This document shows, one piece after another, positions 44,066-52,957 of a stretch of DNA of 64,000 bases (positions are counted from its first letter, which is position 1; the number at the start of each line of letters is the position of its first letter). The notes below the pieces were generated by a model. That model was not told the DNA's origin. It saw only the letters and a program-made list of their open reading frames with translations, and did no database searches. The stretch covers positions 248,001 to 312,000 of the forward strand of contig CALKXJ010000008.1 of the NCBI GenBank assembly GCA_938003835.1. Direction: 5' to 3'. The DNA is from an uncultured Bryobacteraceae bacterium. Its GTDB lineage: Bacteria > Acidobacteriota > Terriglobia > Bryobacterales > Bryobacteraceae. The translations under genes and the position numbers were made by a program.

Positions 44066-45568
44066 ATGAAAATCTTACATCGCATTGTAATGGGAAAGCT
44101 ACTGATCCTTGTTCTGGCCTGGCCGCTGATGGCGGCCGACTGGCCTCAGCTCCAGCGCGATGCGGCTCGGAGCGGTTTTCAGCCGGCTGAAACGCTCTAC
44201 ACCGGCGGCACGACAAGCACGTCCCCGCCGGGCTATGGGCCGCCGGCCTGGGCCTGGAACCAGCCCGGCCCGCTTTCAGGCCAACCGGTCGTCGCCGGCG
44301 GGATCGTGGCGATCGCCACCGTCGACGGGCGCGTCTTCGCCCTGGAGGAGGCGACAGGGGCGCAGCGCTGGAGCGTCTCCGTGGGAGCGCCTGTCCTCGG
44401 CACGCTGGCCATCGCCGACAACAAGGTGCTGGCAGCCACGCAGGCGGGGGAGGTGGTGGCGCTGGCGCTGGCGAGCGGGCAAAGGGTTTGGACGTATCAG
44501 GGAGGGCGCAAGGGCTTCGCCGCCTCGCCGGCGGTGGCCAACAACCGCATCTATATCGGCTCGAAGGACGGTCGCTTCCATGCGCTCGATCTGGGCAGCG
44601 GGCAGGCGGTGTGGGTCTTTGAAGTGGGCGGAGTTTCCGACGCCGGCGCCGAGCGGGCTCCGATTCTCGCTTCGGCGGCCGCGCTCGGCAATCGCGTCTT
44701 CTTCGGCGCGGAGAACATGTACGCCTATGCGCTCGATGCGACCACGGGAGTCCGTCTCTGGCGGCGCCGGCTCTACGGGCAGACCTTCGGTCAGCTCTGG
44801 CCGGTGGCCAGCAACCAGGCCGGAGGCGTGGTGATCTTTCGCACAGCGCCCGTTTACCAGTTCTCGCAGGTTCTGATCGACGACGAATGGTTTCTCGAGC
44901 AAGCCACAGGCCGTACCTCCGCCGGCAATCCAATGGGGACGCCCGGCGACTGGCTTGTCGAGCAGCGCGCCATCAGCCAGCGCCTGGCGTCGAATCCTCA
45001 CCGGCAATCGTTTTTCGTTTTGCGCGCGAGCGACGGTGCGGACCGTTACTCGCAGCCGATGCCGATTCTCTACACAGGCGGCAGCGGCGACGTGCCGGCG
45101 CCCCCGGTGGTGGATGACACGGGCGGCCGGGCCTGGATCACGGCCCGCTCCGTTTATGCCCGCTTTGATGGCTTCGGCGTTCGCAGCTACGGAGACCTGA
45201 TGAAGCTCAACCTGAATTTTGACCCAACCGTTTACGCCGATGGCCGGTCGCCGGAGAGCCGCCTGGGTCTGCTGTTTTTCGCCTGCCGGGGTGAGTCGGG
45301 CTGCAAGATCTCTTGGGAGGACTTTCACAAGATCTCCGATGAGTTTGAGGTTCTTACCGGCGCCCGCAACGGGGTGGTCGTCTCGAACTGGGTCTCCGTC
45401 GGCGGCGTCGATTTGGCGACGGAGCGGACGTTCAACATTCGCTTCTATAGCACCGACGACACGGGCGGGGCCGGGCTCTACGGCATGCACGTCGGCGCAG
45501 TGATCGCCAACGGGCGCGTCCTGGTTCGCGACACGCAGGGGATCAAGTGCTACCGCAGATCCCAGTGA
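44066..45568 (+). CDS. secreted PQQ-like beta-propeller protein
   Basis: 500-residue exported protein. Signal peptide about 1-24 (LLILVLAWPLMA), then WPQLQRDAARSGFQ, a common opening of PQQ-binding-like propellers. Blades at about 75-240 repeat the pattern GRVFALEEATGAQRWSV, GEVVALALASGQRVWTY, GRFHALDLGSGQAVWVF and MYAYALDATTGVRLWRR. The C-terminal 200 residues are less regular. No catalytic residues of quinoprotein dehydrogenases could be assigned, so a structural or binding role is as likely as an enzyme. Twenty bases separate its stop from the start of the giant glycosidase, and they are probably one operon. Confidence 0.8.
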   Translation: MKILHRIVMGKLLILVLAWPLMAADWPQLQRDAARSGFQPAETLYTGGTTSTSPPGYGPPAWAWNQPGPLSGQPVVAGGIVAIATVDGRVFALEEATGAQRWSVSVGAPVLGTLAIADNKVLAATQAGEVVALALASGQRVWTYQGGRKGFAASPAVANNRIYIGSKDGRFHALDLGSGQAVWVFEVGGVSDAGAERAPILASAAALGNRVFFGAENMYAYALDATTGVRLWRRRLYGQTFGQLWPVASNQAGGVVIFRTAPVYQFSQVLIDDEWFLEQATGRTSAGNPMGTPGDWLVEQRAISQRLASNPHRQSFFVLRASDGADRYSQPMPILYTGGSGDVPAPPVVDDTGGRAWITARSVYARFDGFGVRSYGDLMKLNLNFDPTVYADGRSPESRLGLLFFACRGESGCKISWEDFHKISDEFEVLTGARNGVVVSNWVSVGGVDLATERTFNIRFYSTDDTGGAGLYGMHVGAVIANGRVLVRDTQGIKCYRRSQ

Positions 45569-45588
45569 GGCACGCGGAGGTGACGACG

Positions 45589-48500
45589 ATGATGAGGCGC
45601 TCTCTGATTTCCTGGCTGGCGATCACCCTGCCCTGGCCGGCTCTCGCTATCGATGCCACCGAGGCCCGCCGCTACGCGCTCGAGCGGCTGGTGGTCGACA
45701 ACGTCTCCTCGGCCGCCGATCCGCTCCGCGCTGAACTCGAGGTCGAGGTCCAACGCTTCCTCGATTCCTCCGAGCGGAATGGGCGGCTGGCGCCGGTTTA
45801 CTTCGAAACCGGAATCATCGGAAGCTACATTTTGCACGGCAACCCGGCCGAATCGCTGTACTTTCTCACGGAGGCGCTGCCGTACGTGTCCAGCGCCACC
45901 CGGCAGCGCCTGCGCAACTATCTGGCGGCCTCGGTGCGCGCTGTCGATCCCACCACGGTCGGCTTCGAGCACTGTGAGGTCGGCTGGGGCCCGTGCGAGC
46001 TTTCAGGCAACCGGCGCGAGTTCTACCTCCTGCCCGCCCCGCCCAATCCCGATCCGCTGCGGCCGAATATCTGGCCGCCGCCACAGGTGCCGCCAGAAAC
46101 CATCTACATCGTTTGGCGTTATGCGGATCTGACCGGCGACTGGAACTTCATCTCGACGACTACGCCGCCTTCCGGCGAGCGCTGGCAGCGGCTGCGGAAT
46201 CTGTTCCAAGCGATCCCGGCCACGCCGGACCGGTATGGCCAGGTCGTCGGAGCGATCGGCTGGCTGCGCCTGCTGGAACGCTACGGCCTTTCCAACGATC
46301 CGAGCTACAGTGCCGCTCTCGAGAAGGTGCGGGCCGGCCTGACCGCCGGCGCCAATTTCAGCGGTTTCCTCCAGACGGCCTTCAACCGGTTCATCGGCAG
46401 CCGCCAGCACGACTGGGCATTTCTGCCCTTCCACTTTCATCGCGACTCGAATGCCGTGGGCATCCACTTTGCTCCCGAGATCGGCCGTTTCCTGGCCGAA
46501 CACGCGCTCGAGGACGTGCGGCGGCGCGTGAGTTTCAATCCGCGCGAGAACGAACCGGGGCAGCCGAAAGCTATCGAGGCGCACTGGCCGCACTGGTATC
46601 TCTATCGGGGCGATTATCCGCCCATCGAGAAGTGGGCGGGTCATTACGGCGAAAACCACATGGTTACGCCCGACACGCCCTGGGCCCTGTTCATGATTCA
46701 CGCCTACGTCTACAACGAGCCGGGTGAGCAGTTGGTGCGCTATCTCGACGTTCCCTATTGTGTGGGCGATCTCGCGCACCTGCACCGACTGACGGCGGCG
46801 ATTCAAGCCTATGGCAGCAAGCGGTGGGCTCCGGTGAGCGGCAGCCCGCCGCCCGCCAACCAGCCACCCGTGGTCAGCCTGACGTCGCCGGCCAACGGGG
46901 CGACTTTCACGGCTCCGGCCACGGTGACGATGGCCGCCACCGCTTCGGATCCGGACGGCAGCATCGCCCGTGTCGAGTTTTTGGTGAACGGATCGGTTGC
47001 CGGAACCGATACCAGTGCGCCCTATTCCTACACGGTGACGTTGTCGACCGCGGGAACCTACACGCTGGCCGCGCGGGCCGTGGACAACCAGGGGGCGGCG
47101 ACCACGTCGGCTGCCGTCACAATCACCCTGAATGCCCCGGCCGATCCTCCGCCGGGCGGAGGCACGCCGCCGCCGGTTCCGAATCTGCTCACGAACGGCG
47201 GCTTTGAAACCGGCAACCTCGACGGTTGGTATCTGCTCTGGGGGCTGACGGTGTCGCCGCAGGCCGCCGCCAGCGGCGCCTACGGCCTCAAGATGATGAC
47301 CGGCGGGCGAATCGATCAGACCTTCCCGACGGTCGTTGGCCGGCGTTACTACGTGATGGCACGGGTACGGATCGATCGCGAGCTGGTCCGGCCCGACTGG
47401 GGCGGTCTGCGCGTGCAGATCACCAGTTACGACTGGAACGAGCTCGCGGCGGAGACCCTCAGTGCGGCGACATCGCCGCCTGGGACGTGGAAACGCATCG
47501 ATCTGAGTTTCGTCGCCACGACCGAGCAGTCGCGCATCAGCTACGAAAGCTTCACGGGCACCGGTCGATGGGAGGCGAGCGCCGACGACTTCGCCGTCAG
47601 CGAGCAGCCGATCCCACCCGACCCGGGCACTTCACCTCCCAATCAACCGCCGACGGTAGCGCTGACGGCGCCGTCGAACGGCGCCACCTTCACGGCCCCG
47701 GCAAGCGTGACGATGACCGCAAACGCCTCCGATCCCGACGGGAGCGTGGCTCGGGTCGAGTTTCTGGTGAACGGCTCGGTCGCCGGCACCGACACCAGCG
47801 CCCCGTATTCCTACACGGTGACGTTGTCGGCTGCGGGTACCTACACGCTCGCCGCGCGCGCCGTTGACGACCGGGGCGCCACGGCGACTTCGGCGGCCGT
47901 CACCATCACCGTGAACGCTCCGCCGCCACCGCCTCCGGGAGGCGGCAACCCGCCGCCGGCCCCGGGGGCGAATCTGCTCGTGAATCCTGGTTTTGAGACG
48001 GGAAACCTCAACGGGTGGTCCGGCCAGGCGCAGGTAACCCAAGCCGACAGGCGAAGCGGCTCCTGGTCGGCCCGTTTCACGAACGGATCGCTCGAACAGG
48101 TTGTTGCCACGACTCCGGGCAAAACCTACAAGCTGACCGCTTGGGTCCGCATCGCCAGCCAGAGTGGCAACGACTGGGGCGGCTTTCGCATCGAAGTGCA
48201 GAGCTTTGATTGGCGCCAGCTTGCCTTCTCCGGCTGGATCACGCTCGAGTCGGCCGGCAGCGGCTGGACGAAATATGCGCTGAGCTTCACCGCGGCCACC
48301 TCCCAGAGCCGCATCCAAATCGGCTATTTCGGCGGGCCGAACCAACAGATCCTGGCCTATGCCGACGATTTGGCGGTCTTCGAGAAGACCGGTTCGGGGC
48401 TTCCGCCCCAGATCACTCCGCGCCTTACGGTGGTCAACGACAACGGCTCCGGCGCCGCGACGCTCAACTATGGCTTCGAAGGCGACGACGCCGACGGGGC

Positions 48501-51159
48501 GATTGTGCGCGTCAACTGGAGCTTCGGCGACGGCGCCCGTTCCCAAGCCTTTGCCGGCAGTCGCCGCGTAGCCGTCCCCGGCGATTACACGGCCGTTTTC
48601 AAGGCCGCCGATGACGACGGCAACGTGGTCACGGTCAATCTTGCCTGGCGGCTGCGGGCGCCGAGCGGGTCGCCCTGGATCCGTATCGATCAACCGGCCG
48701 AAGGCGCGACGGTGAGTACTTCGTCGACCATCGTTCAGGGAGCGGCCGGCGGCAGCATTGCCCAGATTCTGGTGAGCACCGATCGCGACAGCATGGCGAT
48801 CGCTTCGGGCGGCGCCTCCTGGAGCGCCACGCTGCCGCTCAAGCCCGGCTGGAACCGCATCTTGGCCCAGGTGCGCGACACGCAGGGGCGGGTGCGGACG
48901 GCCGAGCGGCGGGTGCGCTTTGTGCCCTCCAGCGCGCTGTCGATCAGCAACTTCTCGGTTACCGGCAAGCTCGAGCGATGGGAGCCGGTCGAGATCCGCT
49001 TCCAGGTGAACAACTCTGCTGCCACGCACCCGCAACTGCCGTACGAGGCAAATCGGCCGCGGGGTCTCGAATGGGTGGACGGCATCAGCGTGGATGCCTA
49101 CTTCACGCGCGATAACTGGGTCACCTCGCTGCGCCGCCCGGCCTTCCTCCAGCAGCGCTACCAGCGGGCGCTCAAGAGCAACGAAGAGTGGATGTATCCC
49201 CAAGGGACGCCGGTCTGGACGGTGCGGTTCGCGCCGCCCGAAGCAGGCACTTGGAAGTACCGCATCGAAGTGCGCGAGGCCCGCGGCACGGCGCGCTCGG
49301 CCGAGCGCACGCTCACGATCAACCCGCCGACCGATCCGCTCAACCGCGGCCCCGTGCGCGTTTCGAGCCGCGACACGCGCTATTTCGAATACGCCGACGG
49401 CACGCCGTTCTTGGGCGGCGGCCACGGCATCGGGATCGACCATTTCCGCTTCTCCTACGACATGGAGCGGCAGCTCAACGAGATCGGAACGGGCAATCAG
49501 CAGATGTTCCGCTTCTGGATCGCCGGCCAGATCTGGGGCTCGGCCTGGGCGCCCTGGACTTCGCGAACGCTCTCGCACGAAGGCACGGTGGCGCCCTCGG
49601 GGCTGGGACTCGAGAGCGCTTACGGCGACGGCCTGGCGGCGCTGCGGCTGGATGACCGCAATCCGCTCATGTTCCAAGGGTTTGCCAGTTCGCACGCGGC
49701 CCTAATTCCGGGGCGTCGTTACCGCGTGCGGGTGCGGTGGCGGACCGAGGGTGTCACCGGCCCCAGGCAGGCCGGTCAGCCCTACGGGGTCGTGATCAAA
49801 TTCGTCACCTGGCCGGAGCCGGGCCAGACGGCCCAGTTCCCGATCGTGGTGCCGCACGTCGCCGGCGACACGCCTTGGCATCTGGGCTATGGCGACTTTA
49901 CGGCGACGGCCGACCTTCTGCCGAACCTCGCCGTGATCCTCGAAAACACTACCGGCGGCCGGGCGTTCGTCGACGAGATTGCGCTGCACGAAGTCCTTAG
50001 CGGTGGTCAACTGGGGCCGCAATTGCTGCAAACTCCCCGGTTCAATTCTCACGTGACCTACGATCCACGCCGTAGCGCCGGTCTGGATCACGTCTTTGCC
50101 GCCGCCAACCGGACGGGCGTGACTTTCCGGCTGGTGATCAGCGAGAAGCAGGAGTTCCTGCTGAACCACCTAGGTGCCGATGGGCTCATCGACCCCAATC
50201 CGGGCAATTTCAACAACGGTCCCGGGAGCCCGACCTGGCGCCTGCATGAGTATTACTGGCGCTACCTGTTCGCCCGCTACGGCGCCTACCGGTCGCTGCA
50301 TAGCTGGGAGCTGGTGAACGAGGAGGCGCCGGGGCCGACGCCTCACTTCCGGCTGGCGGCCAATCTGGCGACGCTGGCCGCACAGGACGGCAATCCGCAC
50401 CCGGCGACGACATCGACCTGGGCGACGTTCGCCGAAGAGGCCTGGAGGGCGCCCTTCAGCGCGCCGATCTCCAACGTCGATTTCCACGCCTATGTCCGCG
50501 CGGGCTGGATCGAGCCGCGCGAGGAGCTCGCCAACGATTCGGCTCGCTTCTTTGCCGAGTACGATCGCGCCTCGCTCGCCATGCGCTGGGGCAAGCCCGC
50601 CACCTGGGGCGAGCAGGGCATCAACGGCGCGCGCTCGACCGACGATGAAGACCCCTTGCTGGCGCGCGACCGCAACGGCGTGTGGTTACACAAGATGATC
50701 TGGGCGCGCACGGGACCCGGTGGCGTCTACCCGCTCTACTGGTGGACCGACAACATCTTCAACTACCGGCTCCATCGGCTCTACGGCAACTGGAACCGGT
50801 TCATGCAAGGCATCCCGCTCACCAGCGGCCGCTACGTGGATGCCGCGGCCCAAACGTCGCATCCGGATCTGCGCGTCTTCGGCCAGAAGGACACGACGGC
50901 CGGGAACGCGCACCTTTGGATCGACAACCGGCGGCACACCTGGCGCGCCGTTGTCGACGGCGTTTCGATTCCGCCGGTCTCCGGCACGGTCACAGTGAAT
51001 CTGGGGGCACCGAATGCCTCCTATGAGGCGATCTGGTATGACACGGCGACCGGCCAGCCGGTCGGCACCACCACGGTGACGGCGAATTCGGGCGGCGCCG
51101 TTGTACTGAACGTTTCCAATCTCGGCACCGACCGTGCGGTGCGCCTTCGGCGGCGCTAA
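45589..51159 (+). CDS. giant modular secreted glycoside hydrolase (clan GH-A-like)
   Basis: 1,856 residues; ATG at 45589 with GGAGGTGA 8 nt upstream and signal peptide MMRRSLISWLAITLPWPALA. Order: helical N-terminal domain of unknown type (about 25-420); Ig-like domain (424-517); carbohydrate-binding-like beta-sandwich NLLTNGGFETGNLDGW (about 532-674); second Ig (685-778); second beta-sandwich NLLVNPGFETGNLNGW (about 795-935); PKD-like (941-1024); another beta domain; DUF5060-like (about 1114-1245); then a TIM-barrel-like region with LVNEEAP (N1577-E1578, candidate acid/base) and TWGEQG (E1675, candidate nucleophile). A jelly-roll-like segment (about 1330-1467) seems inserted in the barrel. 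C-terminal beta region to the end. Substrate unknown; probably a polysaccharide. Confidence 0.8.
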   Translation: MMRRSLISWLAITLPWPALAIDATEARRYALERLVVDNVSSAADPLRAELEVEVQRFLDSSERNGRLAPVYFETGIIGSYILHGNPAESLYFLTEALPYVSSATRQRLRNYLAASVRAVDPTTVGFEHCEVGWGPCELSGNRREFYLLPAPPNPDPLRPNIWPPPQVPPETIYIVWRYADLTGDWNFISTTTPPSGERWQRLRNLFQAIPATPDRYGQVVGAIGWLRLLERYGLSNDPSYSAALEKVRAGLTAGANFSGFLQTAFNRFIGSRQHDWAFLPFHFHRDSNAVGIHFAPEIGRFLAEHALEDVRRRVSFNPRENEPGQPKAIEAHWPHWYLYRGDYPPIEKWAGHYGENHMVTPDTPWALFMIHAYVYNEPGEQLVRYLDVPYCVGDLAHLHRLTAAIQAYGSKRWAPVSGSPPPANQPPVVSLTSPANGATFTAPATVTMAATASDPDGSIARVEFLVNGSVAGTDTSAPYSYTVTLSTAGTYTLAARAVDNQGAATTSAAVTITLNAPADPPPGGGTPPPVPNLLTNGGFETGNLDGWYLLWGLTVSPQAAASGAYGLKMMTGGRIDQTFPTVVGRRYYVMARVRIDRELVRPDWGGLRVQITSYDWNELAAETLSAATSPPGTWKRIDLSFVATTEQSRISYESFTGTGRWEASADDFAVSEQPIPPDPGTSPPNQPPTVALTAPSNGATFTAPASVTMTANASDPDGSVARVEFLVNGSVAGTDTSAPYSYTVTLSAAGTYTLAARAVDDRGATATSAAVTITVNAPPPPPPGGGNPPPAPGANLLVNPGFETGNLNGWSGQAQVTQADRRSGSWSARFTNGSLEQVVATTPGKTYKLTAWVRIASQSGNDWGGFRIEVQSFDWRQLAFSGWITLESAGSGWTKYALSFTAATSQSRIQIGYFGGPNQQILAYADDLAVFEKTGSGLPPQITPRLTVVNDNGSGAATLNYGFEGDDADGAIVRVNWSFGDGARSQAFAGSRRVAVPGDYTAVFKAADDDGNVVTVNLAWRLRAPSGSPWIRIDQPAEGATVSTSSTIVQGAAGGSIAQILVSTDRDSMAIASGGASWSATLPLKPGWNRILAQVRDTQGRVRTAERRVRFVPSSALSISNFSVTGKLERWEPVEIRFQVNNSAATHPQLPYEANRPRGLEWVDGISVDAYFTRDNWVTSLRRPAFLQQRYQRALKSNEEWMYPQGTPVWTVRFAPPEAGTWKYRIEVREARGTARSAERTLTINPPTDPLNRGPVRVSSRDTRYFEYADGTPFLGGGHGIGIDHFRFSYDMERQLNEIGTGNQQMFRFWIAGQIWGSAWAPWTSRTLSHEGTVAPSGLGLESAYGDGLAALRLDDRNPLMFQGFASSHAALIPGRRYRVRVRWRTEGVTGPRQAGQPYGVVIKFVTWPEPGQTAQFPIVVPHVAGDTPWHLGYGDFTATADLLPNLAVILENTTGGRAFVDEIALHEVLSGGQLGPQLLQTPRFNSHVTYDPRRSAGLDHVFAAANRTGVTFRLVISEKQEFLLNHLGADGLIDPNPGNFNNGPGSPTWRLHEYYWRYLFARYGAYRSLHSWELVNEEAPGPTPHFRLAANLATLAAQDGNPHPATTSTWATFAEEAWRAPFSAPISNVDFHAYVRAGWIEPREELANDSARFFAEYDRASLAMRWGKPATWGEQGINGARSTDDEDPLLARDRNGVWLHKMIWARTGPGGVYPLYWWTDNIFNYRLHRLYGNWNRFMQGIPLTSGRYVDAAAQTSHPDLRVFGQKDTTAGNAHLWIDNRRHTWRAVVDGVSIPPVSGTVTVNLGAPNASYEAIWYDTATGQPVGTTTVTANSGGAVVLNVSNLGTDRAVRLRRR
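46858..47139 (+). repeat. Ig-domain coding repeat, copy 1
   Basis: 282 bp encoding an Ig-like domain from NQPPVVSLTSP to TITLNAP. About 80 of its 94 residues match copy 2 at 47641-47922, including an uninterrupted central block (VEFLVNGSVAGTDTSAPYSY). At DNA level the copies differ at many third positions. Confidence 0.9.
47641..47922 (+). repeat. Ig-domain coding repeat, copy 2
   Basis: Same 282-bp length as copy 1, with no insertion or deletion. Each Ig copy is followed by a carbohydrate-binding-like domain, so the duplicated unit is probably the Ig-plus-binding pair of about 750 bp (46858-47613 and 47641-48390). Confidence 0.9.
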
Positions 51160-51419
51160 ACGGCCAGCGGGGCGTCAGGGCGGCCCCGGCGGAGACGCCA
51201 CCGTCAGGCGGAGCTGAGGGCCGTTTGCAGGGCGGTATCCAGCCCGGGGAAGGGGGCGCGGCGCGGCGAGAAGATTCGCCGGCAAGGATGTTCTTCCCGG
51301 AGGCGCCCCCGGCCCTCGGCCGTTCCATGGCAGGAGCCGGCGAGCGCCACCACGTCGGCCTCCGCCGGACCTAAGCGCCAAACGCCTTGTGTTAGAGTAA
51401 AAGTCCGCTCGCTTCCTCG

Positions 51420-52229
51420 ATGGAAAAACCGGAGAAAACCACGGCTGGGGAGCAGTTCGAGCGCCTGGTCGAGATCATGGCGCGGCTGCGCTCTCCCGAT
51501 GGCTGCCCGTGGGATCGCGCGCAGAACTTCGACACCATCAAGTCCTATCTGCTCGAGGAGACCTACGAGGTCCTGGACTCCATCGACGCGCGCGACTGGC
51601 CCGCCCTGTGCGAGGAGCTCGGCGACCTGCTGCTCCAGTCAGTCTTCTTCGCCCAGATGGCTTCCGAGCAGAAGCTGTTCGGCATCGAGGATTCGCTCAA
51701 CGCCATCATCGACAAGTTGATCCGGCGGCACCCGCACGTCTTTGGCGATGCCACGGCGCACACGCCCGAAGAAGTGAAGGACCGCTGGGACCGGATCAAG
51801 GCCGTCGAGAGTCTCAAGAAGGGGCGCGGGACGGAGAACCTGCTGGACAGCGTGCCACGATCGCAGCCGGCCCTGGCGGAGGCCTTGCAGATCTCCTCGA
51901 AAGTGGCCCGGGTCGGCTTCGACTGGGCCGACACGAACCAGGTGATTGAGAAGCTGCACGAGGAGCTCGACGAGCTCGCGCGGGCGCGCACCTCGGAGGG
52001 CACCCGTGAGGAGATCGAGGACGAGCTGGGCGACATCCTGTTCGTGATCGCCAACATCGCCCGGCATCTCCAGGTCGATCCCGAGCAGGCGCTCCGCAAG
52101 GCGAACGCCAAGTTTCGCCGCCGATTCGCTTATCTCGAGCGCAAGCTCGCCGGCGCGGGCAAAGCGCTCGAGGCAACCCCCCTGGAGGAGATGGAAACGC
52201 TCTGGGAGGAGGCCAAGCGACTCGAATGA
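51420..52229 (+). CDS. mazG: nucleoside triphosphate pyrophosphohydrolase MazG
   Basis: Hydrolyses NTPs to NMP and pyrophosphate, a cytoplasmic house-cleaning enzyme. 269 residues with the usual two MazG repeats: the first has CPWDRAQNF, LLEETYEVLDSI and CEELGDLLLQ (E-E-x2-E/E-x2-D metal motif), the second LHEELDELARA and IEDELGDILFVIAN. The ATG follows TAGAGT (51393-51398) at 21 nt. Its stop overlaps the GNAT start as ATGA. First gene of a six-gene coupled set. The 260 bp upstream show no gene. Confidence 0.95.
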   Translation: MEKPEKTTAGEQFERLVEIMARLRSPDGCPWDRAQNFDTIKSYLLEETYEVLDSIDARDWPALCEELGDLLLQSVFFAQMASEQKLFGIEDSLNAIIDKLIRRHPHVFGDATAHTPEEVKDRWDRIKAVESLKKGRGTENLLDSVPRSQPALAEALQISSKVARVGFDWADTNQVIEKLHEELDELARARTSEGTREEIEDELGDILFVIANIARHLQVDPEQALRKANAKFRRRFAYLERKLAGAGKALEATPLEEMETLWEEAKRLE

Positions 52230-52957
52230 TTACCTACCGGCCGCTCGAAGGCTTCGCCGAATACGGCGCCGCAGTGGAGGTGCAGCGCCAGGTGTGGGGC
52301 TTCGCCGAGCTCGAAATTGTCCCCGCGCGCCTGTTTTTGCTTGCCCAAAAGATCGGCGGCCAGGCCATCGGCGCTTTTGCAGGGGAGCGCCTGATCGGCT
52401 TCTGCCTGTCGCTGCCGGGCATCAAACGCACGGGCGAAGCTTATCTGCACAGTCATATGGCGGCCGTGCTGGAAGAGTATCAGAACCAAGGCGTCGGACG
52501 CCGTCTTAAGCTCGAACAGCGGGCAGACGCTCTCCGCCGCGGCATTCGCCTCATCGAGTGGACCTTCGATCCGCTCGAGCTGCGCAACGCCTATTTCAAC
52601 ATCGAGCGCCTGGGTGTGATTGTGCGGCGGTACGTGCTCAACCAGTACGGGACGACGACCAGCAAGTTGCACGCCGGAATGCCGACCGACCGCTGCGTCG
52701 CCGAGTGGTTCCTCGATGCGCCGCGCACCCGCGCGATCCTCGAGGGCGGCCCGCGGCGGCGCGAGCCGGTCACGGCCCGCATCGCGGTGCCCGTCGAGAT
52801 CGGCAGATTGCGCCGCGAGGACGTGGCCCGGGCGCGCGCGATTCAGAAAGCCGTCTCCGAGCAGTTCCTCGAGTGCTTCGACCGCGGCCTGGCGGTCACC
52901 GGCTTCGAGCGCTCGGAAGAGTTCGGGACCTACCTGTTGAGCGAGTGGGAATCATGA
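52226..52957 (+). CDS. GNAT-family N-acyltransferase (COG3375-like)
   Basis: 243-residue acyl-CoA-dependent transferase. The N-terminal half is a GNAT fold (LIGFCLSLPG, YLHSHMAAVLEEYQNQGVGRRLK, with the acyl-CoA loop QNQGVGRR at about 91-98) and WTFDPLELRNAYFNIERLG is characteristic of the COG3375 group. Overlaps the racemase gene by ATGA. In Geobacillus a GNAT of this kind next to an N-succinylamino-acid racemase transfers succinyl to D-amino acids; the same role is inferred here from pairing, not shown. Confidence 0.82.
   Translation: MITYRPLEGFAEYGAAVEVQRQVWGFAELEIVPARLFLLAQKIGGQAIGAFAGERLIGFCLSLPGIKRTGEAYLHSHMAAVLEEYQNQGVGRRLKLEQRADALRRGIRLIEWTFDPLELRNAYFNIERLGVIVRRYVLNQYGTTTSKLHAGMPTDRCVAEWFLDAPRTRAILEGGPRRREPVTARIAVPVEIGRLRREDVARARAIQKAVSEQFLECFDRGLAVTGFERSEEFGTYLLSEWES

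Noticed and set aside
44276-45490. Minus-strand open frame of 404 codons opposite the PQQ-propeller gene
   Set aside because: Shadow of a gene with clear propeller repeats; no start signal.
47632-49695. Minus-strand open frame of 687 codons inside the giant glycosidase
   Set aside because: Antisense shadow typical of high-GC genes; no motifs, no ribosome site, and the plus strand encodes clear domains.
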